Source of the DNA: Trachythela sp. YZ-2020
Lineage: Eukaryota; Cnidaria; Anthozoa; Malacalcyonacea; Clavulariidae
NCBI GenBank assembly: GCA_016169945.1
Contig: JADLSH010000379.1
Span: 3,438,001 to 3,502,000, forward strand
DNA length: 64,000 bases
Direction: 5' to 3'
This document shows, in pieces, positions 1 to 10,400 of this stretch. The position numbers and the translations under genes were made by a program. Positions within the stretch are counted from its first letter, which is position 1. Every line of letters begins with the position of its first letter. Below the pieces are notes generated by a model. The model was not told the DNA's origin, did no database searches, and saw only the letters and a program-made list of their open reading frames with translations.

Positions 1-283
1 ATCATACACGAGAAGGAGTTTATTATAGTGATTTGAAACACCGAAAAGTGTGTTGAAAAACAAGGCCCTAGCCGAGTTTTTTAACATACTTTGAGGTGTT
101 TTTAAATCACTATAATAAACGACTTCGAGTGTATGATATAGCTTCTCAAACAAACCAGTATTTAAAGAGAAATTCAACGCGAAAGTGGAGTTTATTTACG
201 GGTGTTTATTACCGTGGTATCAAGACAACGATACGGTGGTGATTTCCTTTGTGTTTTGCTCATGAATTATTAATGAGTTTGAG
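1..283 (+). repeat. Fold-back MITE, family A, copy 1 (cut by window edge)
   Basis: Two arms around 12-45 and 88-130 are inverted copies (GTTTATTATAGTGATTT against AAATCACTATAATAAAC) round a short loop. An AT-rich 3' part follows, ending in CATGAATTATTAATGAG. It lies in the THOC5 intron before exon 469-556. Near-identical copies are at 7949-8233 and, inverted, at 8736-8915. Confidence 0.8.
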
Positions 284-468
284 AATGTACTTTAAACTTC
301 AGTTATTTCTGCAAAAAATCATATTTACATTTATGAAGCACTTGGACATTTCGAGCGAAGCCAACTTACCTCCCTGTTATGAAGTTCCTTCATTCGAAAT
401 TCTTACACTGGAAACCCACTTTGAGATATACTGTGAGTCATTAATCTTACATGCCCAACATTTTACAG

Positions 469-3400
469 GAATTACCGTTTGTGGACCACTCTACACAACT
501 TGAATCCATCACAGAAAATGATCTGCTGTTTGTAGCAACATTTTCCAAAGACAAGGGTAATAAAATAGTTCCAGCAAATGTTTGTACACTCTTCGAACAC
601 CACAAGTTACTTCAAATTTTGTTCTAAATATTGATTGTTTTGTTTCAGTGAAACTAAAGGCTGCCGTCATTGTGCTGTCTGATTATCCTGTGAGGCCACC
701 GTTGTTTACATTGGCAGTTTCAAATAATGGGTCCTACATCAGAAATGACTACATCAGGGTTCGTATTTTTGGTATATAACTGTGTCTTTCGCCTCTGTGA
801 CTTGTGTTTAATTCCTGCAATATGCAGTTGTATGGTTATAATTTCACCTCAGTCACATGTGAAAAGTGTGCTTCCAGTTTGACTCTACCAAACACCGCAT
901 GTTTTCTCGGGGTACTGCGGTTTCCTCCTGTAGTAACACTGCACCAATAAGGGGGGGGGGGGGAGCACTTACTGAATCTCTAGGGAGATCAGTTTAGAGC
1001 TGATAGACTGATATCCAGTATAAATAAAGTTAGTTTAGTTTAGGTTTCCTCCTGTAGTAATACTGGAGCAATAAGGAATGGCTTTACTGGATCTCTTGAA
1101 AGAACAGTTTAGAAATGATACAGCTATAACACTAGGTCCTCTGGCGGGAATTGAACCCACGGCCCTGCGATTGCGGTGCGGACTTAGTTTAGTTTATGTT
1201 TCCTCCTGTAGTAACACTGGACCTCTAGGGAGAACAGTTTAGAACTGATAGAGCTATCCAGTACCTGCCGTGACAAAGACCCATAAGGGATTGCCCTTGC
1301 TGGATCTCTTGGAAGAACAGTTTAGAACTGATAGAGATATCCAGTATAAATAAAGTTAGTTTAGTTTACGTTTCCTCCTATAAAACAAAGGACCCATTAG
1401 GGCCTGCCCTTACTGGATCTCTTGAAAGAACTGTTTGGAACTGATAGAGCTATCCAGTATAAATACAGGGACTTGACTATTTGTAGGCCCTAGAAACGGA
1501 GGTGAACGTTTTCTATGAAGAACTATTTGCAGGAGATTGCAAAGACAATATATTGTCGAATCAATTGAGAAGACTTCAGGTTGGGATAATTTGTTTTAAA
1601 GCCATGTAAACACAGGGCAATTTTTGCCGCAACGTGCAACGCAATTTCTGCACAGAGCCATGTTATGTAGAAATGTACGCACAAAAAGGCATTGAACATG
1701 GCCCGCGTTTCACCGATATTATCATTCTCATTCATTTCTTTGTTACCTTCTGGGCATGTAGCAAGAAATATATTGGCCAAGTAAAACGAGATTCATGCTC
1801 GTGTAACATGGTAATGGTAATGGTAATGGTAATGGTAATGGTAATGGTAATGGTAATGGTTTATTGACACATTTAGTAGCAGTTACGCTAATTTACAATG
1901 TGTTTACAATACAAATGTAAAAAACGTACTAATCTATACCTATTTTATCTATTTACATCGTCCATTAAATATATGAAAACTTACTAATCTATCCCCCTTC
2001 TATCTATTTACATCGCGTGCATTAAAAATTTAAATAAAAAAGGTCATTCTAATCAACTAATTTAAAATTATACAAGTCTATAGAATAAACCAATGTACTA
2101 TGTTTAAAACGTTCAGTTTTACAAGAGAAATTATATATCCTTTGAGTATTAGCTCTTGTTTTCTTTTGTCTGACATATTCTAGTTTCATTGGTAATAGGC
2201 TATGAAGTTTATGATTTGGCTCTAGCATTTTCTTAATTAAGGGTACGCATAAATCATCCCTACGTTCCTCCAAAGTTTGTAATTTGGTCTCGATTAATGC
2301 TTGATCATAATCTTGCTTTGGGTAAATTATTCTAAGTGATCGTTTTTGAATTCGTTCAATACTCTTCTTCTGTTCTTGTGTTAGACCTCCGTTCCAAATC
2401 TCTGCACCATATTCTAGAATGGGACGAATTACTGTACAGTAGAATGATAAAAAATCACCCGTGGGGGCGCCATAACTCTTCAAAATCTTTAATAAATACA
2501 GACGCTTTGCCGCCTTCTTTGTGACATATTCAGTATTAGATTTCCATTTTAGATCATCGTCCAACCATATTCCCAATAATTTATATGATTTTGTACGAGA
2601 TGGCGTATATATAGTAGTTTTATAATTGTCAAGCAAATATAACTTATATTTCAACAATATTAAATTGCTTCAGATGTGTTTTGATGTCTACAATGATACA
2701 AATGCTGCAGACAAAGAAGAATTGCCTAATCATGAATTTTTGATTTTGCGAACTAAGCGGTAAATATACAGTACAATCTATATATATAATCTATAGTGTA
2801 ACTATTCACTCCTCTAACATCACTTAAACAACAAGAAAATGTCAAGATATCACCAACGCGTCTTTTTGCTCATTGTCGTCCAATTCACTCACATATATGT
2901 AAGTTAAATTCTTGGTTACTTTGTTCCATTCTATGCTAATGCTTACATTATCAGGGGCCGGTTGTTCAAAGCTCGATTAGCGCTAACCCTGGGTTACATT
3001 TTAACTCGCTGTTTTGGGTTATGTACTTCTGCATGGCCGTTCGTTTCACAATTTTAGAAAATAAAACTTCTATTGATCCAGAAAAGATTTCTGGAAAAAC
3101 ATATTCAACTTTATAAACAAACTGTTGGGAAGTTTGATTTGAAGATTTTCGTTAACCCAGAGTTAGGCTAACCGGCTTTTGAACAACCGGCCCCAGAACA
3201 GTGGTAACTAGGCATGTGAATTATCTGAAAATCACATATAAAATGCTTGGTTACCTTTGTTCCATTCTTCTGTGCTTACATTATCAGAACAGTGGTAACT
3301 AGGCATGTGAGTTACCTGAAAATATGAATTGGCTGACCAAATTCCAGTGTCGTTTCGTTTCTTTTAAAACAAGTTGTTCTGTATTTTCTAGGGGTCGAGA

Positions 3401-3476
3401 CCGAGCCTTGGCTTTGCAATTTGATCAAAATCACGGCTGTTTTACACATCGATGTCAAGAAGTCGACTCATCGTGA
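469..3476 (+). CDS. THOC5: THO complex subunit 5, 3' end (partial)
   Basis: Five exons are read: 469-556, 649-758, 1487-1579, 2674-2759 and 3392-3476 (stop TGA 3474-3476). All introns are GT-AG and phases agree, giving 153 residues of the C-terminal part; the gene starts outside the window. Recognisable THOC5 stretches are a DYPVRPPLFTL block, then ALETEVNVFYEELF leading into LSNQLRRLQ, a CFDVYNDT segment and a terminal ALQFDQNHGCFTHR. These match the vertebrate order of DYP..P.F, a conserved E.EVN, L..QL..L, LDVY and NHPQGFFSHR. THOC5 is a nuclear subunit of THO/TREX, which couples transcription to mRNA export. The protein ends about ten residues beyond the usual ...HR terminus. Family recognition is from memory of conserved blocks, not a search. 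Confidence 0.9.
780..1480 (+). repeat. tRNA-derived SINE (family S1) with reiterated 3' tail units
   Basis: Fills most of the second visible THOC5 intron (759-1486). The head, about 785-835, carries a B-box-like TTTAATTCCTGCA after a CTTTCGCCTCTGTGAC segment. The body has the CAGTCACATGTGAAAAGTGTG block and the tail the CTCCTGTAGTAACACTG ... TATCCAGTATAAATA unit. The tail unit (about 110-120 bp) recurs three or four times to 1470. A reverse-oriented fragment of the second SINE family interrupts it at about 1137-1185. A run of about 14 G lies at 950-963. Confidence 0.75.
1605..1806 (+). repeat. Truncated fold-back MITE (AATTTTTGC family)
   Basis: This stretch shares long similarity with 35221-35502, for example GCAATTTTTGC.GCAAC.TGCAACGCAATTTC and the TTCATTTCTTTGTTACC region. 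Here it ends in the GTGTAAC next to the hexanucleotide tail of the LINE, which may have inserted into it. Confidence 0.6.
1806..2660 (-). mobile_element. 5'-truncated non-LTR retrotransposon (LINE) fragment
   Basis: Inside the third of the four visible THOC5 introns (1580-2673), antisense to the gene. The - strand reading frame 2657 to 2049 (202 codons) has the C-terminal region typical of LINE reverse transcriptases: a KLLGIWLDDDLKW block, VIRPILEYGAEIWNGG, and IERIQKRSLRIIYP. This is the thumb and post-RT region; the endonuclease and catalytic RT core (YADD motif) are absent. After the stop comes an AT-rich stretch ending in a hexanucleotide tail (TGGTAA on the + strand, about 1808-1862), as in CR1/L2-like elements with 3' microsatellite tails. 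It is a dead, 5'-truncated copy. Confidence 0.85.
2954..3194. repeat. MITE with GGGGCCGGTTGTTCAAAGC inverted ends
   Basis: Inverted ends of about 40-45 bp: 2954-2998 reads GGGGCCGGTTGTTCAAAGC..., and 3150-3194 ends ...TTTGAACAACCGGCCCC. It lies in the last THOC5 intron (2760-3391). An 85-bp duplicate of its flanks without the element follows at about 3243-3330. The duplicate shows the insertion point and a possible 2-bp AG target duplication. Confidence 0.85.
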
Positions 3477-3850
3477 TTGACAGTATCCCCGATTTGGTCG
3501 TTCACCAGAAGGCAGAACTTGACTGTTAGCAGCAAACTATGTGTTTTAAACGCACATGACTATCTTTTATGAATGAAGTAACTTTGTGTTTAATGTTTTA
3601 CAATTTTTAGCAACTTTCGCGCGTCTTCCGTGTTCATTTCATTGAGTTGCGATTGGTTCTCTCCTGTGCTGTGAAGGTTTTTTCTCCCGGTACTCCGTTT
3701 TTCCGCCCTGACCAAAAACTATTAACCTCGACAGGATCAAATTTGAGCTGCGTAGCACCCTTTACCTATCGCGCGTTATTCATTACAAGTTGAAAACACT
3801 GATCTAAAGTTGAAATGAAGAAATTTTTAACCCCCTAGCACAGATAAAAT
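3477..3850. other. THOC5-CASC3 intergenic spacer
   Basis: Starts right after the THOC5 stop and presumably holds its 3' UTR. I see no clear AATAAA before the MITE at 3851; an AATAAA occurs only inside that MITE (about 3951), so the cleavage site is unresolved. Positions 3653-3730 resemble a SINE 3' segment (TTGGTTCTCTCCTGTGCTG ... CCAAAAACTA) also present at 36790-36850 and inverted at 39230-39310. Confidence 0.5.
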
Positions 3851-4215
3851 TAGCCTGCGTGGCCGGCCCTCGTTGGAGGGGAAAAGAAGAACAGGGAATG
3901 AGGGCCTGCAAGAAAACCCAGCTTTCATGACTAAACGCCCTAATAAATGCTCATTAAAACTGACCAATACAAATGCAGCTGGACTATAGGGGAAACCCCA
4001 AACCGAAGGAAATGTATTCGCTTGTGCATAAACATATCAAGACGAAGAAATGTAATATATTCCTGTGTGCGTAAACATGTCAATTATTATTGGTGTTGAC
4101 CAATCAAATTCTACGTTCAAAAATTGAACGGCGTTTAGTCATGAAAGCTGGGTTTTCTTGCAGGCCCTCTTTCCCTGTTCTTTTCCCCTCCAACGAGGGC
4201 CGGCCACGCAGGCTA
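3851..4215. repeat. Long-TIR MITE, Mutator-like, with 9-bp target duplication
   Basis: The element starts TAGCCTGCGTGGCCGGCC and ends with its reverse complement. The arms are about 90 bp and match apart from a few changes. The flanks are direct repeats AGATAAAAT at 3842-3850 and 4216-4224, a 9-bp target duplication as expected for MULE-type elements. It sits about 230 bp upstream of the CASC3 start codon. No transposase is encoded. Confidence 0.9.
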
Positions 4216-4224
4216 AGATAAAAT

Positions 4225-4448
4225 CTTCACCCCTCCTGGATATTGAGTCCACGTGCGTGCACGTTATGTCAGCGGTATTCTACAAGTTTTTGTATTGTAC
4301 TTCATGTAAGCGTGGTTGACGGTTGGCGTCATAAATATTACAAGTCAGCAAAGCTATAATACGAAAGGCCACGATAAAATAGTGAGATAAATTGTAAGAA
4401 GCAGAAAGTTTATCGAGATCTTGATCGGAAAGGAAACTCTCCTTTATC
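4225..4448 (+). promoter_or_regulatory. Candidate CASC3 promoter / 5' UTR region
   Basis: This is the stretch between the MITE and the first CASC3 ATG. It contains a CACGTG E-box at 4250-4255 inside a GC-richer patch (CCACGTGCGTGCACG) and no obvious TATA box. The role is inferred from position only; the transcription start is not visible. Confidence 0.35.
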
Positions 4449-7400
4449 ATGAATTCACAGGATGGGAAAAACGGTAAAGAAGAGCGCGAAATACACTCAG
4501 AAACGGTAAGGAATGTTGGCCATTTTGACATCGTGATCACATGTTTACACCTATATAGAACCTGTAAAAGATAGCATTTCTATAGTTATATTGCTTGTTG
4601 TCTTTAACAATGTAGGGGTAGGAATTTTAGATGTCCAAGCAAGTGGTTGGACTGTATTTGTACACCATATGTTTGTGTGATGGAATGTTACGCCGCATAT
4701 TTACCCCAAATATATATTTCAAAGAATTACGTACGCCAAGATGTCATTACGCAGAAGGCCGCCAACCAGGCAAAGATAGTGATTATAATTACACTGTGAT
4801 TATGGTCTGTAGCCCAATTTCTAAATTAAGACAACATAATTGTCAGAGAAAAATTTTGAAATTGATGTGTGCAAATGTTATGGACCACACACACCAATAT
4901 GATACCGCAGGTGCTTCCTGCCTTCCTCTCGCCCAAAGATTATCTAATATTAGTTTGAATTTAAACAGCAAGACAGGAACTTAGCCAGGATTAGCAATCT
5001 ACCTGCCAAGAAAATTATGTTTCCCTTGGTCAGTATGCGCAGTGACTGTTGAATGTCGATATGTTATATATAGCAAAATTTAAGCTTGTATGGTTGTACT
5101 AACTACCAAAGACGAAATACTATAGTTTTGTTTTTATGTTTTAACATTTTTTCCCCGTCCGCATTAAAAAATACCCATGCAAAAGACGGGTGGACGGACC
5201 TTTGACTAAGCCCCATGCATTAAGAGGGATAGGAATGTAATCTCATTCCTGAATGTTTTGACACAAAAACATAACACTTTTTGGCACGATAGGAATGGAT
5301 GCATTCGCAGTTAGTAATACATAGATTCACAGCCACATCACCATTAGCTTGAGTTCAAATAGTAAGTATTGTGATTGAATCAATGATATTTATAGGAGGA
5401 TCATGGAAATGACAGAAGTAAAGCTCAAGAGGAAGATGTAATTGAAGGTCAAGATTCTGAAGAGAATGTAGCCAAAAACGAAGAGAAAAGGCATGTAGGA
5501 GACAGAGAAGGAGCAGGGAAAGGACAGAATAGTGATGACGAGGGCCCACTACCTGGAACAGCAGAGCAGGGTGAGAAGGAAGAAGGTGAGATAGATGATG
5601 ATGACGAAGAGTATGAAGATGCAGAAGAGGGTCATGAGAATGATGAAGAGAAAGAAGATGGCAAAGGTGTTCTGGACCCACCAAACATGGAACATAACGA
5701 GGACAAGGCTGGTGATTTACAAGAATTTGACGATGTTGGTATTGGTAATGGTGATAATCTCAATGAAGAATCTGATCACGCAGACCAACAGGATCGTGAG
5801 GCGGGTGATGATGAAGATAATGTTGATGAAGACAGGGGCGAGGGTGACAAGGTGGGTGACCATGAGGAGGGTGAGATTGTTGGTGATGAAGAGGGGGATG
5901 TACATCAGGAAGTGGGTCCAGACGAAGGTGAGGTGGGTGAAGATGAAGGGGAGGCGGGTGAAGATGAAGGGGAGGCAGGTGAAGATGAAGGGGAGGCAGG
6001 TGAAGATGAAGAGGAGGAAGGTGAAATTGTAGACGATGATGATGAAGGCGAAGAGGTGGGTAAGGGTGAAGATGAGGCAGAGGAAGATGATGGGGAGGCG
6101 GGTGAAGAACGTGAAGAGGGTGAGATAGTAGATGATGGAGGTGAAGAGGGGGACCAGGCGAGTGATTTAGAGGAGGGTGAAATCGTGGATGATGATCAAG
6201 ATGTTGTTGTTGAAGAAGAAGAAGATGTAGATGAAGAAGGAAAGGTTGTGAAAAAGGAACAAAATGATGAAGATGATTGGCAAGAAAATAAAGAAGAAAA
6301 GGTTAGTTTGTTTCACTGTGATATCCTAAGTTACACAAGGCTATGTTGTGGTGTTGTAAAAATACCAAAAACTACTGATCTCGATAATATAAGTGATTTT
6401 CTATATTTACTATTCAGAAATTATGTCACAAGGATTAGGGTTAGGTTTAAGAGTTAGGATTAAGGGTTAGGATTAAGGGTTAGGATTAAGGGTTGGGTTA
6501 GGATTAGGGTTGTGATTAGGATTAGGGTTAGGATTAAGGGTTAGGATTAAGGATTAGGGTTGTGGTTAGGATTAAAGTTAGGATTAAGTTTGTATTAAAA
6601 TTCAGGTTGTTAATATGGAAAGTGAGTCGATAATATCGATATATCTGTATTTTTTTCACTCTTATTCACGAACAGATTCGATATTTTCAGTGCCAAAACA
6701 AAGGTTCATGTCGCTGCTTATTCGTCTTATGTCGCAAGTTTCATTGCATTTCTTTGTTTTGCCTTTTGCTCCCCTGATGCTTATATTATTAGCCGCCTAC
6801 AGTGGAGCATAAACAATAGCACGACGCGCTCTTGTTAACACTGTCCGACATGTCAGCAGCCAAAGGTTCATCTGAGCTAAAAACACTTAGCCTAACAATA
6901 GCTAGGTCCAGTAGGTGGATAGCTGTATTGTTCTATACTTTGTTTTGAAAATACCACTGTTCCCCATGCCTTCTAGTAACTTCTTGTTCTGAGGGCTATA
7001 GTCTGGCGGTTAAGTGTAAGAATTGTTCATTTTGTGATAAAAGCACCATATTTGCAGGAAGTATAGACTTTGATATGACAATAACTTTTAGATATGGAGG
7101 CATCTGAAAAATTAAAGTCGCCGGCGTAAAATTTGGGTTCTTTTTCATTTTCCTCATTAAACTCCTATACTTGTAAAACCGTGAAATTGCAAGTTCATTT
7201 AAAGCAATAATGACTTACATCATTGGAAAGCTAGCAGAAAAACCATATATAGGTCACTTAAGCGGTTACCTTTATTTTCCCAACCGATTTCGAGTTATTG
7301 CTGCTCCAAAATGGAAAAAATGCCACGAAATCGCGCGAAAAGCCTGGGTACTAGCTTGAAAATGCGTATTTAACAGCTTGTAACTCAAGAAGGATTTGAA

Positions 7401-10400
7401 AAATCATGGTAACCACTTACATGTCTTAATATAACTTTTTGTAAGCTTTCTGATTCTGTAATCACTTTTGCTATAAGTGAACTTGCAATTTTATATTTTT
7501 CGACAATATAGGAGTTTAATGAGGAAAATGAAAAAGAACCCAGGGTTCTTTTTCATTTTCCTCATTAAACTCCTATATTGTTCAGATGCCTCCATATCTC
7601 AAAGTTATTGTCATATCAAAGTCTATACTTCCTGCAAATATGGTGCTTTTATCACAAAATGAACAATTCCAGCTAAATTTCGCTCTTAACCGCCTCACTA
7701 CTATAAACTCTTGCCTTGTTTACGTTTTTCTGGCAGGAAAAGTTTTTTAAAGCTCCTGGGAGAGCTTCGTTATTGTGATATGCATTGTTGAATCACAATA
7801 AAGAACAATCATCTTTTGTATCATCGGAATTTGCCTGACAGTGAAATGTAAACAAGCCAAGGAGTCTATTGTTTAATAGTGAATAAAACACGTTCTGGTT
7901 GGTGGACATGGATGTCACTTTGCTTTAAACTTTGAAAACTGTATGATGTAATATATACACGAGAAGGAGTTTATTATGGTGATTTGAAACACCGAAAAGT
8001 GTGTTGAAAAACAAGGCGCTAACCGAGTTTTTTAACATACTTTGAGGTGTTTTTAAATCACTATAATAAACGACTTCGAGTGTATGATATAGCTTCTCAA
8101 ACAAACCAGTATTTAAAGAGAAATTCAAGAGGAAAGTTGAGTTAATTTATGGGTGTTTATTACCGTGGTATCAAGACAACGATACGGTGGTGATTTCCTT
8201 TGTGTTTTGCTCATGAATTATTAATGAGTTTGGGAAATACATATAATATCCATGGTTTTACCATGAAATAAGCTTAGTCTGATCCTGAAAAAGGACCTTC
8301 TTTCTCGGTGATTCGTCTTTTGGTAAGTACGCTTATATTTATAAGCCCTGGTCAAGCGAGGATGTGAGTTGATGAGAGTCAATGAGAGTTGCAACTCTCG
8401 CTCGCGTTTGACCGCCAACCTTCATCGACTCTCATGCACTCTCGTCAACTTTGAGCTGGTTCAAATTTTGATGAGAGTTGACGAGAGTTTTTGCTCGTTT
8501 GACCGGTACGCAGTGGCGACGGAAGATGGGTTTGGTTGGGGGGGGGGGGCACTAGAGAAACTCTAGGGGAAATCTGTTGTCTCTGAGATGGCATTTCCCG
8601 CGTTCTGGGAAAGATTTGGTATGCAGAAACACGGTAATTTTGCTCGTTTCGTATTTCAGGCAGCGAAAAATCTCACTCCTTCGTAATACCTTATCCCACT
8701 CTGATCTATATTTGGGAGGCTTAGCCCCCCTCGCGTTGAATTTCTCTTTAAATACTGGTTTGTTTGAGAAGCTATATCATACACTCGAAGTCGTTTATTA
8801 TAGTGATTTAAAAACACCTCAAAGTATGTTAAAAAACTCGGCTAGCGCCTTGTTTTTCAACACTTTCGGTGTTTCAAATCACTATAATAAACTCCTTCTC
8901 GTGTATGATATATTACGTCAACTCCCATGCAACTCTTGTTCTCGTTTGACCGGAGCATGAGAGTTGACGAAACTCTCATGCAAACTCTCATCAATTCTCA
9001 TCCTCGTTTGGCCAGGGATTTAGAGCTAAATTTCTAATTATAATTTTTCTTTAAATGTAGAAAGAACCAGAGGAGAGAAATGTGACAAAAATGGGATTCT
9101 GGTCCCATGACACTCGCTGGAATGATGATTATGAAGAAGCAAGGTAGCTCTATCAGTTGTTACTACAGCTGTACATGAGGGATGCTTGGTAGAGCCAAAC
9201 TGCTGTAGAAGCACTATGATACCATTGTATAAATACCAGACCAGCAGTTATGTACTGTTCTATTCAATCTTGAATAATTGTACAATCTTGCTTGGTAGAG
9301 CCAAACTAGAGGCACTATGACAACATTGTACAAGTACCAGACCAGCAGTTATGTACTGTTCTGTACAATCTTGAATAATTGTACAATCTTGCTTGGTAGA
9401 GCCAAACTAGAGGCACTATGACAACATTGTACAAATACCAGACCAACAGTTATGTACTGTTCTATACAATCTTGAATAATTGTACAATCTTGCTTGGTAG
9501 AGCCAAACTAGAGGCACTATGACAACATTGTACAAATACCAGACCAGCAGTTATGTACTGTTCTATACATTCTTGAATAATTTTACAATCTTGCTTGATA
9601 GAGCCAAACTAATGTAGAAGCACTATGACAACATTGTACAAATACCAGACCAGCAGTTATGTACTGTTCTATACAATCTTGAATAATTGTACAATCTTGC
9701 TTGGTAGAGCCAAACTAGAGGCACTATGACAACATTGTACAAATATCAGACCAGCAGTTATGTACTGTTCTATACAATCTTGAATAATTGTACAATCTTG
9801 CTTGGTAGAGCCAAACTAGAGGCACTATGACAACATTGTACAAATACCAGACCAGCAGTTATGTACTGTTCTATACAATCTTGAATAATTGTACAATCTT
9901 GCTTAGTAGAGCCAAACTAGAGGCACTATGATGCCATTGTACAAATACCAGACCAGCAGTTATGTACTGTTCTATACAATCTTGAATAATTGTACAATCT
10001 TGCTTGGTAGAGCCAAACTAGAGGCACTATGACAACATTGTACAAATACCAGACCAGCAGTTATGTACTGTTCTATACAATCTTGAATAATTGTACAATC
10101 TTGCTTGGTAGAGCCAAACTAGAGGTACTATGACAACATTGTACAAATACCAGACCAGCAGTTATGTACTGTTCTATACAATCTTGAATAATTGTACAAT
10201 CTTGCTTGGTAGAGCCAAACTAGAGGCACTATGACAACATTGTACAAATACCAGGCCAGCAGTTATGTACTGTTCTGTACAATCTTGAATAATTGTACAA
10301 TCTTGCTTGGTAGAACCAAACTAGAGGCACTATGACAACATTGTACAAATATCAGACTAGCAGTTATGTACTGTTCTATACAATCTTGAATAATTGTACA

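Noticed and set aside
2049..2657. LINE ORF as a functional reverse transcriptase gene
   Set aside because: Only the C-terminal third remains; the catalytic core and endonuclease are absent and it is antisense in an intron.
5355..5905. Antisense reading frames (His/Leu-rich and Ile/Thr-rich) across the acidic exon
   Set aside because: They are complement shadows of GAA/GAT/GGT codons of the CASC3 acidic exon.
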